A DNA stretch of 17,679 bases from an uncultured Collinsella sp. (GCA_900541675.1 UQKU01000037.1:1-17679), one strand, 5' to 3'; counted from the stretch's first letter, positions 6,363 through 14,372 are shown. A program made the numbers and translations. Notes: a model not told the origin generated them from the letters alone.

Positions 6363-7667
6363 ATGACGGAGTCCTCTCAGCATACGTCTAAGCCCCAGGT
6401 CGAGGTTGAGGCCTCGGGCGGCGATGACAATAAGAGCGCACGCCGCGGCGCAATCTTTATCGGCGTTGTGCTGGTGGGTTATATCGTCTATCTGGTGGTA
6501 ACCGGGCAGATGGGGCAGTTCTGGGCTGCTATGTCGAGCGTCCAGGCGCCCTGGCTCCTCGCTGCATGCTTCTGCATGTTTCTATACCTCTTTTTTGGTA
6601 TCGTGGCGTACGCGATTGCCGTTTGGCTCGACCCCAATTCGCCCGTCGGTATCCGCGACCTCATTTCGGTCGAGGCGAGTGGCATCTTCTTTGGTAATCT
6701 GACACCCATGATGATGGGCTCTACGCCTGCCCAGATCTACCGCCTGACCAAAGCGGGCCAAAATGTCGGCGAGGCCGGCGCCACGCAGTTCACGCGTTTT
6801 ATCGTGTATCAGTTTGGCCTTGTTGCCTGGGGCGCTATCCTATTGCTTGCTCGCATGCCGTTTTTTGCCGAGCGCTATGGCGACATGACGCTGCTGTGCG
6901 TCTTTAGTTTTGGCGGCCACTGCTGCATCCTACTCGGCATCTTTGCCGTGGCGTTGATGCCCAAGACCGTCACGCGCGTCGCTCATTGCATCATCAATTG
7001 GCTCGAGCGCGTGGGCGTCTCGGCCACAAAGATCGAGGGCTGGCGCACCTTTGTCGATGGCGAGATCTACTCGTTTTCCGAGAAATTCAAACTCTCTGCC
7101 GGCCATTTTTCTTCCATGCTGCTCACAGTTGTCATCACCATGCTGCAGCTGGCGTTTTTCTACCTGGTTCCGTACTTTTTGATGCTCTCCTTTGGCCACC
7201 ACGAAGTCGACTTTTTCTCGGTCATGGCCGCGAGCGCCTTTGTCCAGCTGCTGAGCTCCGCCGTTCCGCTGCCCGGCGGCACTGGTGGCGCCGAGGGCGG
7301 CTTTGCATTGTTCTTGGGTCATTTCTTTGGGTCGGCTTCGACCGCCGGCTATCTGCTGTGGCGCCTCATTACGTTTATCGCGCCGACCATTTTGGCTGCG
7401 CCCCTGCTGGGCCTTAAGAGCGCCCACAACGAGAGCATCCATGCGCGCTGGGATCGCGCGATGCGCAAGCTCGGACGATCGCCTCAGACGTCCTCTAAGC
7501 CTGCAAAGCCCCATCCTGTGAATGCGGTTACCGTGGATCCCAATCAGCATGCTCAGAAGGCTTCTGGGGCCGCTAAACCGTCGCATAAGGCCTATGTGCG
7601 CCAGACAGGCGACGGCATCCGTGTGTCCCCGGCTGCTTTGAACAAAATGAAGCTCCCTAAGGCGTAA
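6363..7667 (+). CDS. Flippase-like integral membrane protein (YbhN/UPF0104, LPG-synthase TM family)
   Basis: A 434-residue polytopic membrane protein. After a soluble N-terminus of about 30 residues come many hydrophobic helices: IFIGVVLVGYIVYLVV, WLLAACFCMFLYLFFGIVAY, LVAWGAILLLA, LTVVITMLQLAFFYLVPYFLM and others. Family landmarks are the early GNLTPMMMGSTPAQIYRL block and the later VPLPGGTGGAEGGFALF block (PGGxGxxE). The family covers the membrane part of lysylphosphatidylglycerol synthases and AglD-like proteins linked to lipid or polyprenol-glycan flipping; there is no synthase domain here. A basic, soluble tail of about 75 residues follows the last helix. AGAAGGAG just upstream fixes the ATG at 6363; TACAAT at 6324-6329 may be a -10 box. 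The substrate is unknown. Confidence 0.82.
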   Translation: MTESSQHTSKPQVEVEASGGDDNKSARRGAIFIGVVLVGYIVYLVVTGQMGQFWAAMSSVQAPWLLAACFCMFLYLFFGIVAYAIAVWLDPNSPVGIRDLISVEASGIFFGNLTPMMMGSTPAQIYRLTKAGQNVGEAGATQFTRFIVYQFGLVAWGAILLLARMPFFAERYGDMTLLCVFSFGGHCCILLGIFAVALMPKTVTRVAHCIINWLERVGVSATKIEGWRTFVDGEIYSFSEKFKLSAGHFSSMLLTVVITMLQLAFFYLVPYFLMLSFGHHEVDFFSVMAASAFVQLLSSAVPLPGGTGGAEGGFALFLGHFFGSASTAGYLLWRLITFIAPTILAAPLLGLKSAHNESIHARWDRAMRKLGRSPQTSSKPAKPHPVNAVTVDPNQHAQKASGAAKPSHKAYVRQTGDGIRVSPAALNKMKLPKA

Positions 7668-7785
7668 CAGTTGGTCGTGCGTTCTTCATGTTGCCGGGCT
7701 TTTTTGTGCCGGATGGGGGATAATCCTCTTACGTAGATTAACTCTCATCTGTTGATGAATGCTCACATTCCGAAGGGACACGTCC

Positions 7786-8397
7786 ATGGACACCAGCAAA
7801 CCGCGCCTCGACCGCCGCATCGTTCGCAGCCGCAATGCCATCCTTTCTGCGTTTGAGCGCCTGCTGATGGATAAACCGCTTGCCGATATTACCGTGAGTG
7901 CCATCGCGCGTGAGGCAAATGTCGATCGTAAGACCTTCTACGTGCACTTTGGCACGGTCGACGGCCTGCTCGATGCCATCGCCGCCGATGTGGTCGAGAT
8001 GATCGTCGACTCGGTCGAAAAGACGCTTTCCACTATGGGCAGTGACCCCAACGAGCGCGCCCTTGGAGCGGCGGCTACCTTCTTTAAGACCATCAACGAG
8101 GCACTTTGCAATAACCTCGTGCTCAATCGCCAGCTGATTGAAAACATCCCGCTCGACGATTTTATGACGCGTTTGCGCGTGCCGCTCGAGCATGAGATTG
8201 CCGAGCGCGACTTGCTGCCCTACGGCCTCAAGGACGAGATGTTCGATTACTATCTGGCGTTTTTGCTGTCCGGTATTATCGGTATCTATCGCACGTGGGC
8301 GCTGTCTGATGGTTCGGTTCCTATCGAGCGTGTCTCGGAGGTCGCCAACGACCTGACTCTCAATGGCCTGTCGAGTCTGGAATCTCGCTTGGATTAG
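7786..8397 (+). CDS. TetR/AcrR-family transcriptional regulator
   Basis: A 203-residue cytoplasmic DNA-binding repressor-type protein. Residues 10-60 form the TetR helix-turn-helix: RRIVRSRNAILSAFERLL, then DITVSAIAREANVDRKTFYVHF, a strong family match. The rest is a helical ligand or dimer domain, with FLLSGIIGIYRTWAL near the end typical of TetR proteins having a short C-terminal domain. GAAGGGA at 7772-7778 lies 7 bases before the ATG, which decides against the in-frame start at 7759. GATAAT at 7719-7724 may be a -10 box without a clear -35. The stop codon directly touches a broken transposase fragment, so the last few residues could have been changed by an insertion. The regulated gene is not known. 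Confidence 0.9.
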   Translation: MDTSKPRLDRRIVRSRNAILSAFERLLMDKPLADITVSAIAREANVDRKTFYVHFGTVDGLLDAIAADVVEMIVDSVEKTLSTMGSDPNERALGAAATFFKTINEALCNNLVLNRQLIENIPLDDFMTRLRVPLEHEIAERDLLPYGLKDEMFDYYLAFLLSGIIGIYRTWALSDGSVPIERVSEVANDLTLNGLSSLESRLD

Positions 8398-8634
8398 GCG
8401 CAGGCTCGAGTTCGTGAGGCGCTTGTCGGGGTGCAGCCCGATCGACCAGGCGACGAGCATCCCGCCGAAGCAGTCGATGACCGGGCTCAGGTAGACCTTC
8501 TCGCCGCCCGGGAGTCTGAACTCGGTGATGTCGGTGAGCCACAGCAGGTTGGGCTCGTCGGCGTGGAAATTCCTGTTCACGAGGTTCTCCGGCGCCTTGT
8601 AGACCTCGCCGGCATAGGAGCTGTAGCCTGAGGA
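8398..8634 (-). mobile_element. IS3-family transposase (OrfB) remnant
   Basis: On the minus strand this stretch reads YSSYAGEVYKAPENLVNR, then NFHADEPNLLWLTDITEF, then VYLSPVIDCFGGMLVAWSIG and PDKRLTNSSLR. This is the start of the rve/DDE catalytic domain of IS3-family OrfB; the Asp in TDITEF is the first catalytic residue. It is broken on both sides: an in-frame TAA lies at 8638-8640, and homology stops at 8398, right beside the tetR stop. The helix-turn-helix OrfA part, the remaining catalytic residues and the terminal repeats are missing. It cannot be active and marks an old insertion or rearrangement. Confidence 0.85.
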
Positions 8635-8654
8635 TCCTTAAAAGAAAGTCCAGT

Positions 8655-9971
8655 TTATCCTTCCCACTCCAATTGGGAATCCTCCGATGCGCCTTCGCAC
8701 GCTCGCATGACCTCGATACCGTGCGAGCGTGCGAACTTGACGAGCTCTGCGTTGCGGGCGTTTATGGTGCCGAAGGCGACGGGGCACACGATAAGGCGCG
8801 CGCAGTGGACGAGGAGCTCTTTGGCGCGGGCTATGGTTTTATCCCCGATCGGCTCGAAGGCGCGCTCGACCACGCATTCCGCCGCCAAGTCGCGCGCGAG
8901 CTCGCAGTCGATGTCCCCTTCGTGCAGAACGCCCGCGTAGAACGCCTTGCCCTGCCGGATGAGCTGGCGAAACACAGCCGAACCCGTACCTGCGCCGGCG
9001 ATGACGAACGTGTGCGTATCGCCGTGCGGGCGCCCAATTTCCACGCTGCCGAAGCGCTCGTTGAAGGTGCCATGCTGAAGGCCGTAGAGCTCGCCAATCG
9101 TCTCGCGCGTGAATATGTCCTCGGGTACGCCGGCGCGGAAGACCCGGCCGTCCTTCACGCAAATCACCTTGTCGGCGCTTTTCTGCGCGAGTTCGAGTTC
9201 GTGGATGGACATGATGACAGCCACATTACGCGATTTCGCAAGGTGTCGAAGTATTCGCAGCAGGTCGATCTGGTAGCGGATATCGAGATACGACGTGGGC
9301 TCGTCGAGCACGAGCACACGCGGATCCTGCGCGATGGCGCGTGCGAGCATGACGCGCTGGCGTTGCCCGTCGCTTATCTGCATGAAGTCGCGCTCGGCGA
9401 GCTCTTCCACATGTGCGGTTTTCATGGCCTCGCCGACCCGACTATGGTCATTGGGCGATAGTGTGCCCATTCGTCCGGTGTAGGGATGCCTTCCCGCCTC
9501 TACGATATCGCGGCAGGTGAGGAGCTCGGTCCGGGGGCGATCTGTCAGCATAACGGCAAGGTTCCTTGCGAACTCCGCCGTCTTCCATCGGGAAATCTCC
9601 CGCCCGTCGAGCTCGACCGCGCCGGCAAGCGGTGCCAGATGGCGTGTGATGGTTTTCAAGATGGTCGACTTGCCCGAGCCGTTAGGCCCGATGAGCGCCA
9701 CGATGTCGCCCGCGCGAACCTCCAGATCGACGCCTTCGACTACGACCTTCTTGTCGTAGCCCGCCGACAGGTCGCTTATGCGGAAAAGCGGCACTCCGTC
9801 AGCCTGCGTTTCGACCGGGGCTTCGAGGTTCGACTCCGCTCGGAGGAGTCGTTCCGCGCGCAGTTCCGCACGAGCCGAAAGTGCCTTCTGGCGCTTTCGT
9901 GCGAGCTCAGGACTGTCTAAGCATGGAATGTCCCCTCCGAGCGTTTTGGGTCGCGGCACGATTTCCCGCAT
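8655..9971 (-). CDS. ABC transporter ATP-binding protein (FecE/BtuD-type) with N- and C-terminal extensions
   Basis: A 438-residue ATPase that should power the adjacent FecCD permease at the membrane; typical FecE or BtuD proteins have 250-270 residues. The nucleotide-binding domain covers about 62-300: Walker A GPNGSGKST, signature ISDGQRQR (variant of LSGGQ), Walker B VLVLDEPT and the His of SIHELELA. About 60 charged residues precede it, and a domain of about 135 residues follows, with FVIAGAGTGSAVFRQLI, FYAGVLHEGDIDCELARDLA and VCPVAFGTINARN, which I do not recognise as a standard ABC domain and which looks alpha/beta. The ATG immediately follows the permease stop codon (TAGATG). It is the last gene of the riboswitch-led operon. 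Cargo is probably a corrinoid, haem or other metal chelate. Confidence 0.9.
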   Translation of the reverse strand: MREIVPRPKTLGGDIPCLDSPELARKRQKALSARAELRAERLLRAESNLEAPVETQADGVPLFRISDLSAGYDKKVVVEGVDLEVRAGDIVALIGPNGSGKSTILKTITRHLAPLAGAVELDGREISRWKTAEFARNLAVMLTDRPRTELLTCRDIVEAGRHPYTGRMGTLSPNDHSRVGEAMKTAHVEELAERDFMQISDGQRQRVMLARAIAQDPRVLVLDEPTSYLDIRYQIDLLRILRHLAKSRNVAVIMSIHELELAQKSADKVICVKDGRVFRAGVPEDIFTRETIGELYGLQHGTFNERFGSVEIGRPHGDTHTFVIAGAGTGSAVFRQLIRQGKAFYAGVLHEGDIDCELARDLAAECVVERAFEPIGDKTIARAKELLVHCARLIVCPVAFGTINARNAELVKFARSHGIEVMRACEGASEDSQLEWEG

Positions 9972-11012
9972 CTACCTCACCCGCTTCTTCAACATGAGCG
10001 CGATAACCACCGGCGCGCCGAAGATGGCGGTGACGGCGCTGATGGAAAGCTCGACGGGAGAGAACAGCGTGCGTGCGATCAAATCGCAGCCCGCGCAGAA
10101 GATGGCGCCTCCCAAGAAGCACGCAGGAATCACGCGGATGGGTTTCGACGACTTTAGCGCCGACTTCACGAGATGCGGAACCGCGATGCCTACGAACGAC
10201 ACCGGACCAGCGAACGCGGTCACGCAGGCGGAGAGCATGCTCGCTAGAAGGACGAGCACCACGCGGAAGCGTGCGACGTTCACGCCGACGCTTTTCGCGT
10301 AGGCTTCTCCCAGCTGGAAGGCGGAAAGGGGCTTCGATATCGCGAATACGCATGCGCTCACGGCGATCACCACGACCGCGATGACCGCAACGTCGTCCCA
10401 GCTCGAACCCGAGAAGCTACCCAAAGACCAGTTGTGCAGGTTCACGATGGACTGGTCGTCGGCGAAGGCGATGAGGAAGTTCGTCGCCGCCGAGCAGATG
10501 TATCCCACCATGACGCCCGCCACGATGAGCATGGCCATGGAACTTATGCGCCGTGCGATGAGGAGCACGAAGCCGATGGTGATAAGCGAGCCCAGAAACG
10601 CTGCGGCCACCATGGCCGGCGAGGACATGGCCTGGTTTGCGCCTAGAAGTACGATCATCGTAAGCGCGACGACGAACTTTGCGCCCGAGGAGACGCCCAA
10701 GATGAACGGGTCGGCGATGGGGTTGTTGAAAAACGTCTGCAGCAGGAACCCGGAAAGCGAAAGTGCCCCGCCGAGAAGCACGGCTGAAAGCACGCGCGGC
10801 AGGCGAATCTCCCAGATGACCTGGCTTTCCATGGAATTGGCCGCGCCGCCCGAAAGGATGCCGGGGATGTGGTCTGCGGGCACGAGCACGCTCCCGATGC
10901 ACAGGTTGGCCCCGACGAGCACGATGAGGGCAACAGCGAGCAGCGCCGTCACGACGCGACACCGCGCGGCGCGCCCCGATTCGTCGTATGCCATGGAAAG
11001 CCGGCTTCTCAT
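9972..11012 (-). CDS. FecCD-family ABC transporter permease (BtuC-like)
   Basis: A 346-residue integral membrane subunit of a type II importer for iron-siderophore, haem or cobalamin. Its usual length is about 330 residues with ten membrane helices. Landmarks are an N-terminal helix TALLAVALIVLVGANLC, the family block RLPRVLSAVLLGGALSLSGFLLQ, NNPIADPFILGVSSGA, and the late GPVSFVGIAVPHLVK that contacts the ATPase. The C-terminal stretch ends LFSPVELSISAVTAIFGAPV. The ATG lies 4 bases after the stop of the binding-protein gene, with GAGGAAG upstream, and the stop touches the ATPase start, so the three transporter genes are translationally coupled. Sequence alone does not separate B12, haem and siderophore cargo; the operon context favours a corrinoid or related tetrapyrrole. 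Confidence 0.93.
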   Translation of the reverse strand: MRSRLSMAYDESGRAARCRVVTALLAVALIVLVGANLCIGSVLVPADHIPGILSGGAANSMESQVIWEIRLPRVLSAVLLGGALSLSGFLLQTFFNNPIADPFILGVSSGAKFVVALTMIVLLGANQAMSSPAMVAAAFLGSLITIGFVLLIARRISSMAMLIVAGVMVGYICSAATNFLIAFADDQSIVNLHNWSLGSFSGSSWDDVAVIAVVVIAVSACVFAISKPLSAFQLGEAYAKSVGVNVARFRVVLVLLASMLSACVTAFAGPVSFVGIAVPHLVKSALKSSKPIRVIPACFLGGAIFCAGCDLIARTLFSPVELSISAVTAIFGAPVVIALMLKKRVR

Positions 11013-11016
11013 GGCG

Positions 11017-12588
11017 CTAACCGAGCTTCCTCAGATAATGGAAGTCGCTCGCGTCATCGCCGGTGAACGCCCCGTGCAGCTCGTCGATAATGTCGGCGAT
11101 AGAAGTCATCTGCTGGTACATGTCGGCGCTTGTGACCCAGACGTTGCCGTTCTTCACGGCTTTGAACTGCGACAATAGCGCGTTTTTGCCTACGAAGTCG
11201 TTCAAGGTGGCAACCGATTCGTCGATGGTGCCGTTGTAGACGATGATGTCGGCATCCTTCGCCGTCGCGTAGAAGCGCTCCATTTCGAGCGTTACTGACG
11301 AACCTGACGTCGACGCCGTCTGCGCGTCATCGAGCGCATAGCTGCCGCCTGCAAGCTCGATCATCTGCGCCACGTAGTCGCCCGCCCGCCGCGTGACGGC
11401 GGCCCCGTTCGAGTTAATGTAGAAATACGCCACGGTTTTACCTGACGACGCGAGCCCCGACGTTTGCTCGACGCGGGCCTTCTGCTCGTTGAACAGGTGC
11501 GCGGCCTCGTCTTCCTTGTCGAACAGGACGCCGAAAAGCTTAATCCACTCGACGCGCCCGAGTGCTTCGGGCTCGCTCGACGACTGTTCGGTGAGCACGA
11601 CGAGCCCGAGCTTCTGCAGCTTTTCCTTCACATCGGGCGTGTGGTTGATCATGGTGTTCTCGATGGCGAGCGTGCAGCCCGAGGCCGATATTCGCTCGTA
11701 GTCGGGCGCGCTGTACTTGCCGCCGTAGGCGATCGCCCCACTTTCGAGCGCGCTTTTGAAGCCTGCGACCGAGCAATCGTCGGCCTTCGTGCCCGACATG
11801 ATGATATTGTCGTTCGCATCGAGCGCGTCGACCAGGCACATCGTCGCCGACGACACGAGGTACACCTTGTCGGCGGGGCGCCTTATGACCGCGATGTCGG
11901 AGCTCAACGCATCAGGTACCTTCGCATCTTGCGGCACCACGAGGAAACGCTCCCCATTCGAAACGCAGATAAGCCGCAGACCGCCTTCGAACTCGTCGAC
12001 AGTGAAGTGCTCAGCGTATTCAAGCTGAAGCGCCCCCGTCGGCTCCCAGCCGCAGCCCAAATCGGCGTTGTGGAAGTCGGCCGCGGCGCTTGAAGCCGTT
12101 CCCGCAGGGGAGCCACCGCTTGCTTCTTCGCCCGATTTCTCCTTCATGGTGGATGAGTCGAAGTGGATCGTGTAGTCGATGGTGTGCGGCGTCGACATGG
12201 CGACGGTCTCGGCCGACACGGCGATGTCCTCGTCGAGCGTGACGGGTATCTCGAACGTGGAGTTGCCGCCGTCGTTTACGGGCGCGTAGTCCACGCCGTC
12301 GACGGTCATCTTGTCGTAGTTCGAACTCGACCAGGTGATGGTCGCGGTGTAGGTGTCGCCATCCTTCACAATTGTGGTGGGTGAGGCGATGCTTGCGCGC
12401 CCTGACCCACCGGAAAGCGAGACACTCACAGTGTATTCCTGAGAGCGCGCCGTGCCACCGGTCGCGTTCGGGCTCGCACTGCACCCCGCGAAGGGAAGCG
12501 CGAGCAGGGCGACGAGAACGCAGGTGATCGCGCGCGCCGCGATGCTGTGGCGCTTCCTGTTTTCCCCCTTGGGGAGAATCGACCGCAT
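11017..12588 (-). CDS. ABC substrate-binding lipoprotein (BtuF/FepB-type) with an added N-terminal beta-domain
   Basis: A 523-residue surface lipoprotein, longer than the usual 300-350. The signal peptide TCVLVALLALPFAGC places the lipid-bearing Cys at 36. Residues 50-150 form a beta-rich module: YTVSVSLSGGSGRA, TYTATITWSSSNYDKM, FEIPVTLDEDIAVSAE and HTIDYTIHFDS. It resembles NEAT-like iron-transport-associated modules and is related to the whole of the next upstream lipoprotein. After a Ser/Gly linker, the remaining 350 residues are a periplasmic-binding-protein fold of the Fe/B12 class, with ENTMINHTPDVKEKLQKLGL and TVAYFYINSNGAAVTRRAGDYV. The start lies 4 bases after the preceding stop, with only a weak ribosome site, which suggests coupling. 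It would collect ligand for the permease downstream. The exact ligand is inferred, not seen. Confidence 0.87.
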   Translation of the reverse strand: MRSILPKGENRKRHSIAARAITCVLVALLALPFAGCSASPNATGGTARSQEYTVSVSLSGGSGRASIASPTTIVKDGDTYTATITWSSSNYDKMTVDGVDYAPVNDGGNSTFEIPVTLDEDIAVSAETVAMSTPHTIDYTIHFDSSTMKEKSGEEASGGSPAGTASSAAADFHNADLGCGWEPTGALQLEYAEHFTVDEFEGGLRLICVSNGERFLVVPQDAKVPDALSSDIAVIRRPADKVYLVSSATMCLVDALDANDNIIMSGTKADDCSVAGFKSALESGAIAYGGKYSAPDYERISASGCTLAIENTMINHTPDVKEKLQKLGLVVLTEQSSSEPEALGRVEWIKLFGVLFDKEDEAAHLFNEQKARVEQTSGLASSGKTVAYFYINSNGAAVTRRAGDYVAQMIELAGGSYALDDAQTASTSGSSVTLEMERFYATAKDADIIVYNGTIDESVATLNDFVGKNALLSQFKAVKNGNVWVTSADMYQQMTSIADIIDELHGAFTGDDASDFHYLRKLG

Positions 12589-12592
12589 GGCG

Positions 12593-13126
12593 TTACTTCA
12601 GTGCGTCGGCGCGCAGATCGACGCCGGCGGATTCGAACACAAGCGTGCGGTCGTACCACTGCTCTTTTCTAACACTCCACGCGGCACAGGCGGTGTCCTC
12701 GTCGAGCGCATCAACGGGCACGTCGTAGGTGTACTTGCCTTCCGCGTTTTCCACATAGGGGATGAAGTCGGCCTCGCTCGCGGCGGCAGCCTCGTCGCCC
12801 GTGCCCATGAAGAGCTTGCCGTAGCCCGTGCCGGAAAGCGTCATCACGCAGTGCATGGAGCCGTTTTCCACGATGAGCTGGGCGTCCACAATCCTGAACA
12901 TGTTCGAGCTGGAATCTACGGTGATCGGATAGGTGCCGTCGGCCACCTTGTCGGCGGTGATGGGGGCAGCGCTTGCACCCTCGGTCGCATCGGCCGCCTG
13001 CTCGGTCTTTTCCTGGGAATCGGTATTGCTTGCCTTTGCGCTGTCGCTTGAATTTCCGGCGCAGCCGGCGAGCGAGAACGCGAGAAGCGCCGCCGACAGG
13101 GCGAAGACGAGGGTTTTCTTCAACAT
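12593..13126 (-). CDS. Small NEAT-like lipoprotein
   Basis: A 177-residue lipoprotein: signal LVFALSAALLAFSLAGC with the lipid-bearing Cys at 22, a Ser/Glu/Ala-rich spacer to about residue 55, then one compact beta-domain. Its landmarks DGTYPITV, CVMTLSGTGYGKLFMGTG, YTYDVPVDALDED and EQWYDRTLVFES align in order with the N-terminal module of the downstream binding protein. NEAT-type domains in Gram-positives bind haem or other tetrapyrroles at the cell surface; I infer a similar capture role here. The ATG at 13126 has AGGAA upstream, which decides against the longer in-frame start at 13225. Large hairpins separate it from cbiK upstream. The domain name is a judgement from pattern, not a database match. 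Confidence 0.72.
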   Translation of the reverse strand: MLKKTLVFALSAALLAFSLAGCAGNSSDSAKASNTDSQEKTEQAADATEGASAAPITADKVADGTYPITVDSSSNMFRIVDAQLIVENGSMHCVMTLSGTGYGKLFMGTGDEAAAASEADFIPYVENAEGKYTYDVPVDALDEDTACAAWSVRKEQWYDRTLVFESAGVDLRADALK

Positions 13127-13152
13127 GGAGGGGTTCCTTTCAATCGCTTCTG

Positions 13153-13180
13153 CCGCCCGCGCCGTGCGGTGGGCGGGCGG
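13153..13180 (-). other. G+C-rich hairpin ahead of the small lipoprotein gene
   Basis: CCGCCCGC (13153-13160) pairs with GCGGGCGG (13173-13180) over 8 bases with a 12-base loop. Together with the larger hairpin at 13189-13235 it fills most of the cbiK-lipoprotein spacer. There is no T-run. Confidence 0.5.
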
Positions 13181-13188
13181 GATGCGAA

Positions 13189-13235
13189 TGCAACGGGCAT
13201 GCGCCGTCGGTCGGGGAAGGCGCATGCCCGTTGCA
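13189..13235 (-). repeat. Perfect 17-base-pair inverted repeat between cbiK and the small lipoprotein gene
   Basis: TGCAACGGGCATGCGCC (13189-13205) and its exact reverse complement (13219-13235) enclose a 13-base loop. Such a stem is very stable in RNA. On the minus strand no T-run follows, so it is unlikely to be a plain intrinsic terminator. It may protect the 3' end of the cbiK message or set a step in expression between cbiK and the transporter genes. Confidence 0.85.
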
Positions 13236-13270
13236 CGGGGACGCGACCGGCGCCCCCGTGCGCGGCGAGT

Positions 13271-14197
13271 TTACAGCTTGGCGATGGCGTCGTCCACGTG
13301 CGAGACGTAGATGTCGTCGACCGCGGCGTTCTGTCCCAGACCCTGGAGCAGGCACGTCACTTCGAAACCGGCGGCCACGAACTTCGCAGCCCAGCTGTCG
13401 GGGTCGGTCTCGTCTGCCATGTCGTTGTTCGCGTGGTCGCCCGCGACCACCATGAACGGCGCGAGCACGGCCTTCTTGTACCCTGCGGCGCTCGCAGCGG
13501 CGATAACATCCTCGCAGGTCGGTTCAGCCTCGACGGTGCCGACGAAGAACTGCGTCAGGCCCTCGTTCTTGAACACTTCCTGCATCTTGGCATAGTCGGC
13601 ATTGGAATCGGCTTCGGTGCCGTGGCCCATGAGGCACAGCGCCGTCTTGCCGTCGTCGAAGGACGCCATGTTCTCCTTAATGGCTGCGGCCACCTTCTTG
13701 TAGTCGTCGTCGGAGGTGAACAGCGGGTCGCCGAGCGAGATCTTGTCGAACTTGTCGGCGTACTTGTCGAGCTCGTCTTTCACGTCGGCGTATTCCAGGC
13801 CAGCCATGAGATGCGTCGGCTGCACGACGATTTCCTTCACGCCGTCTTCCACGCAGCGGTCGAGCGCCTCGGTCATGTTGTCGATCGTGATGCCGTCGCG
13901 CTTCTTCAGCTTGTCGATGATGATCTGCGCGGTGAAGGCGCGGCGGATGTCGTAGTCCTGCCAGTACTTCTCGCGGATAGCGTCTTCGATGGCGCCGATG
14001 GTGATGTGGCGCGAGTCGTTGTAGCTCGTGCCGAAGCTCGTGACGAGAATGACCGGCTTCACGGCCATCTCCTTTTCGCTCGATTTCTCGGGACTCGCGG
14101 AGGTGCTGGAGCAGCCCGCGAGCGCGACTCCGGCGAGCGCGACGGCTCCGGTTGCTGCGGCGCCCATGAAGCCGCGGCGTGACATCTGGTCGGACAT
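13271..14197 (-). CDS. cbiK: Exported CbiK-type sirohydrochlorin cobaltochelatase (Tat lipoprotein)
   Basis: CbiK inserts Co2+ into sirohydrochlorin, an early step of anaerobic cobalamin synthesis. This 308-residue protein has the class II chelatase pattern: VILVTSFGTSYNDSR near 49, CLMGHGT with His192, VEAEP near 222 and VLAPFMVVAGDHANNDMA with His255, the two metal-site histidines being conserved. The N-terminus, however, is a signal: SRRGFMGA (twin arginine) and ALAGC with a lipid-bearing Cys29, so the folded enzyme should be exported and anchored outside. Exported CbiK is known in Desulfovibrio (periplasmic CbiKP). AGGAAAGGG upstream fixes the ATG at 14197 over an in-frame start at 14452. 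It heads the riboswitch-controlled importer operon. It could act as a chelatase, a tetrapyrrole carrier or a metal sensor outside the cell. Confidence 0.92.
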   Translation of the reverse strand: MSDQMSRRGFMGAAATGAVALAGVALAGCSSTSASPEKSSEKEMAVKPVILVTSFGTSYNDSRHITIGAIEDAIREKYWQDYDIRRAFTAQIIIDKLKKRDGITIDNMTEALDRCVEDGVKEIVVQPTHLMAGLEYADVKDELDKYADKFDKISLGDPLFTSDDDYKKVAAAIKENMASFDDGKTALCLMGHGTEADSNADYAKMQEVFKNEGLTQFFVGTVEAEPTCEDVIAAASAAGYKKAVLAPFMVVAGDHANNDMADETDPDSWAAKFVAAGFEVTCLLQGLGQNAAVDDIYVSHVDDAIAKL

Positions 14198-14256
14198 GGT
14201 TTTCCCTTTCCTCGGTTTGCCGGTCCCCCGGCGACAGTTGCTTATCGGCACAAGCG

Positions 14257-14293
14257 AAAGAAAAGCGCGCTCGTCCGCAAAGGGATAGCGCGC
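14257..14293 (-). terminator. Terminator of the riboswitch expression platform
   Basis: On the minus strand GCGCGCT (14293-14287) pairs with AGCGCGC (14271-14265), and TTTTCTTT follows (14264-14257). It lies between the riboswitch and cbiK, so it would stop transcription in the B12-bound state. A nearby GTGCGC segment could compete for pairing, but the antiterminator is not certain. Confidence 0.65.
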
Positions 14294-14372
14294 CTGTTTC
14301 TTGCATTCGAAAGGGAAGCGCACTCCTCGGGGTTCACAAGGAGCTAACGCCACGGCGATGCCGTGAGGAAAA

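Noticed and set aside
7738..8397. Minus-strand extension of the transposase frame through tetR
   Set aside because: Only 8398-8634 resembles transposase; the rest is antisense to a well-supported TetR gene.
8398..8654. A complete insertion sequence at the tetR-transporter junction
   Set aside because: No terminal inverted repeats, no OrfA and only about 79 codons of OrfB remain, so only a remnant is called.
13189..13235. Intrinsic terminator after cbiK
   Set aside because: The stem is ideal but there is no T-run on the minus strand, so it was recorded as an inverted repeat of unknown role.
13169..14182. Plus-strand open frame of 337 codons opposite cbiK
   Set aside because: Antisense of CbiK codons, rich in Val, His, Leu and Arg with no motif; CbiK has clear catalytic residues on the other strand.
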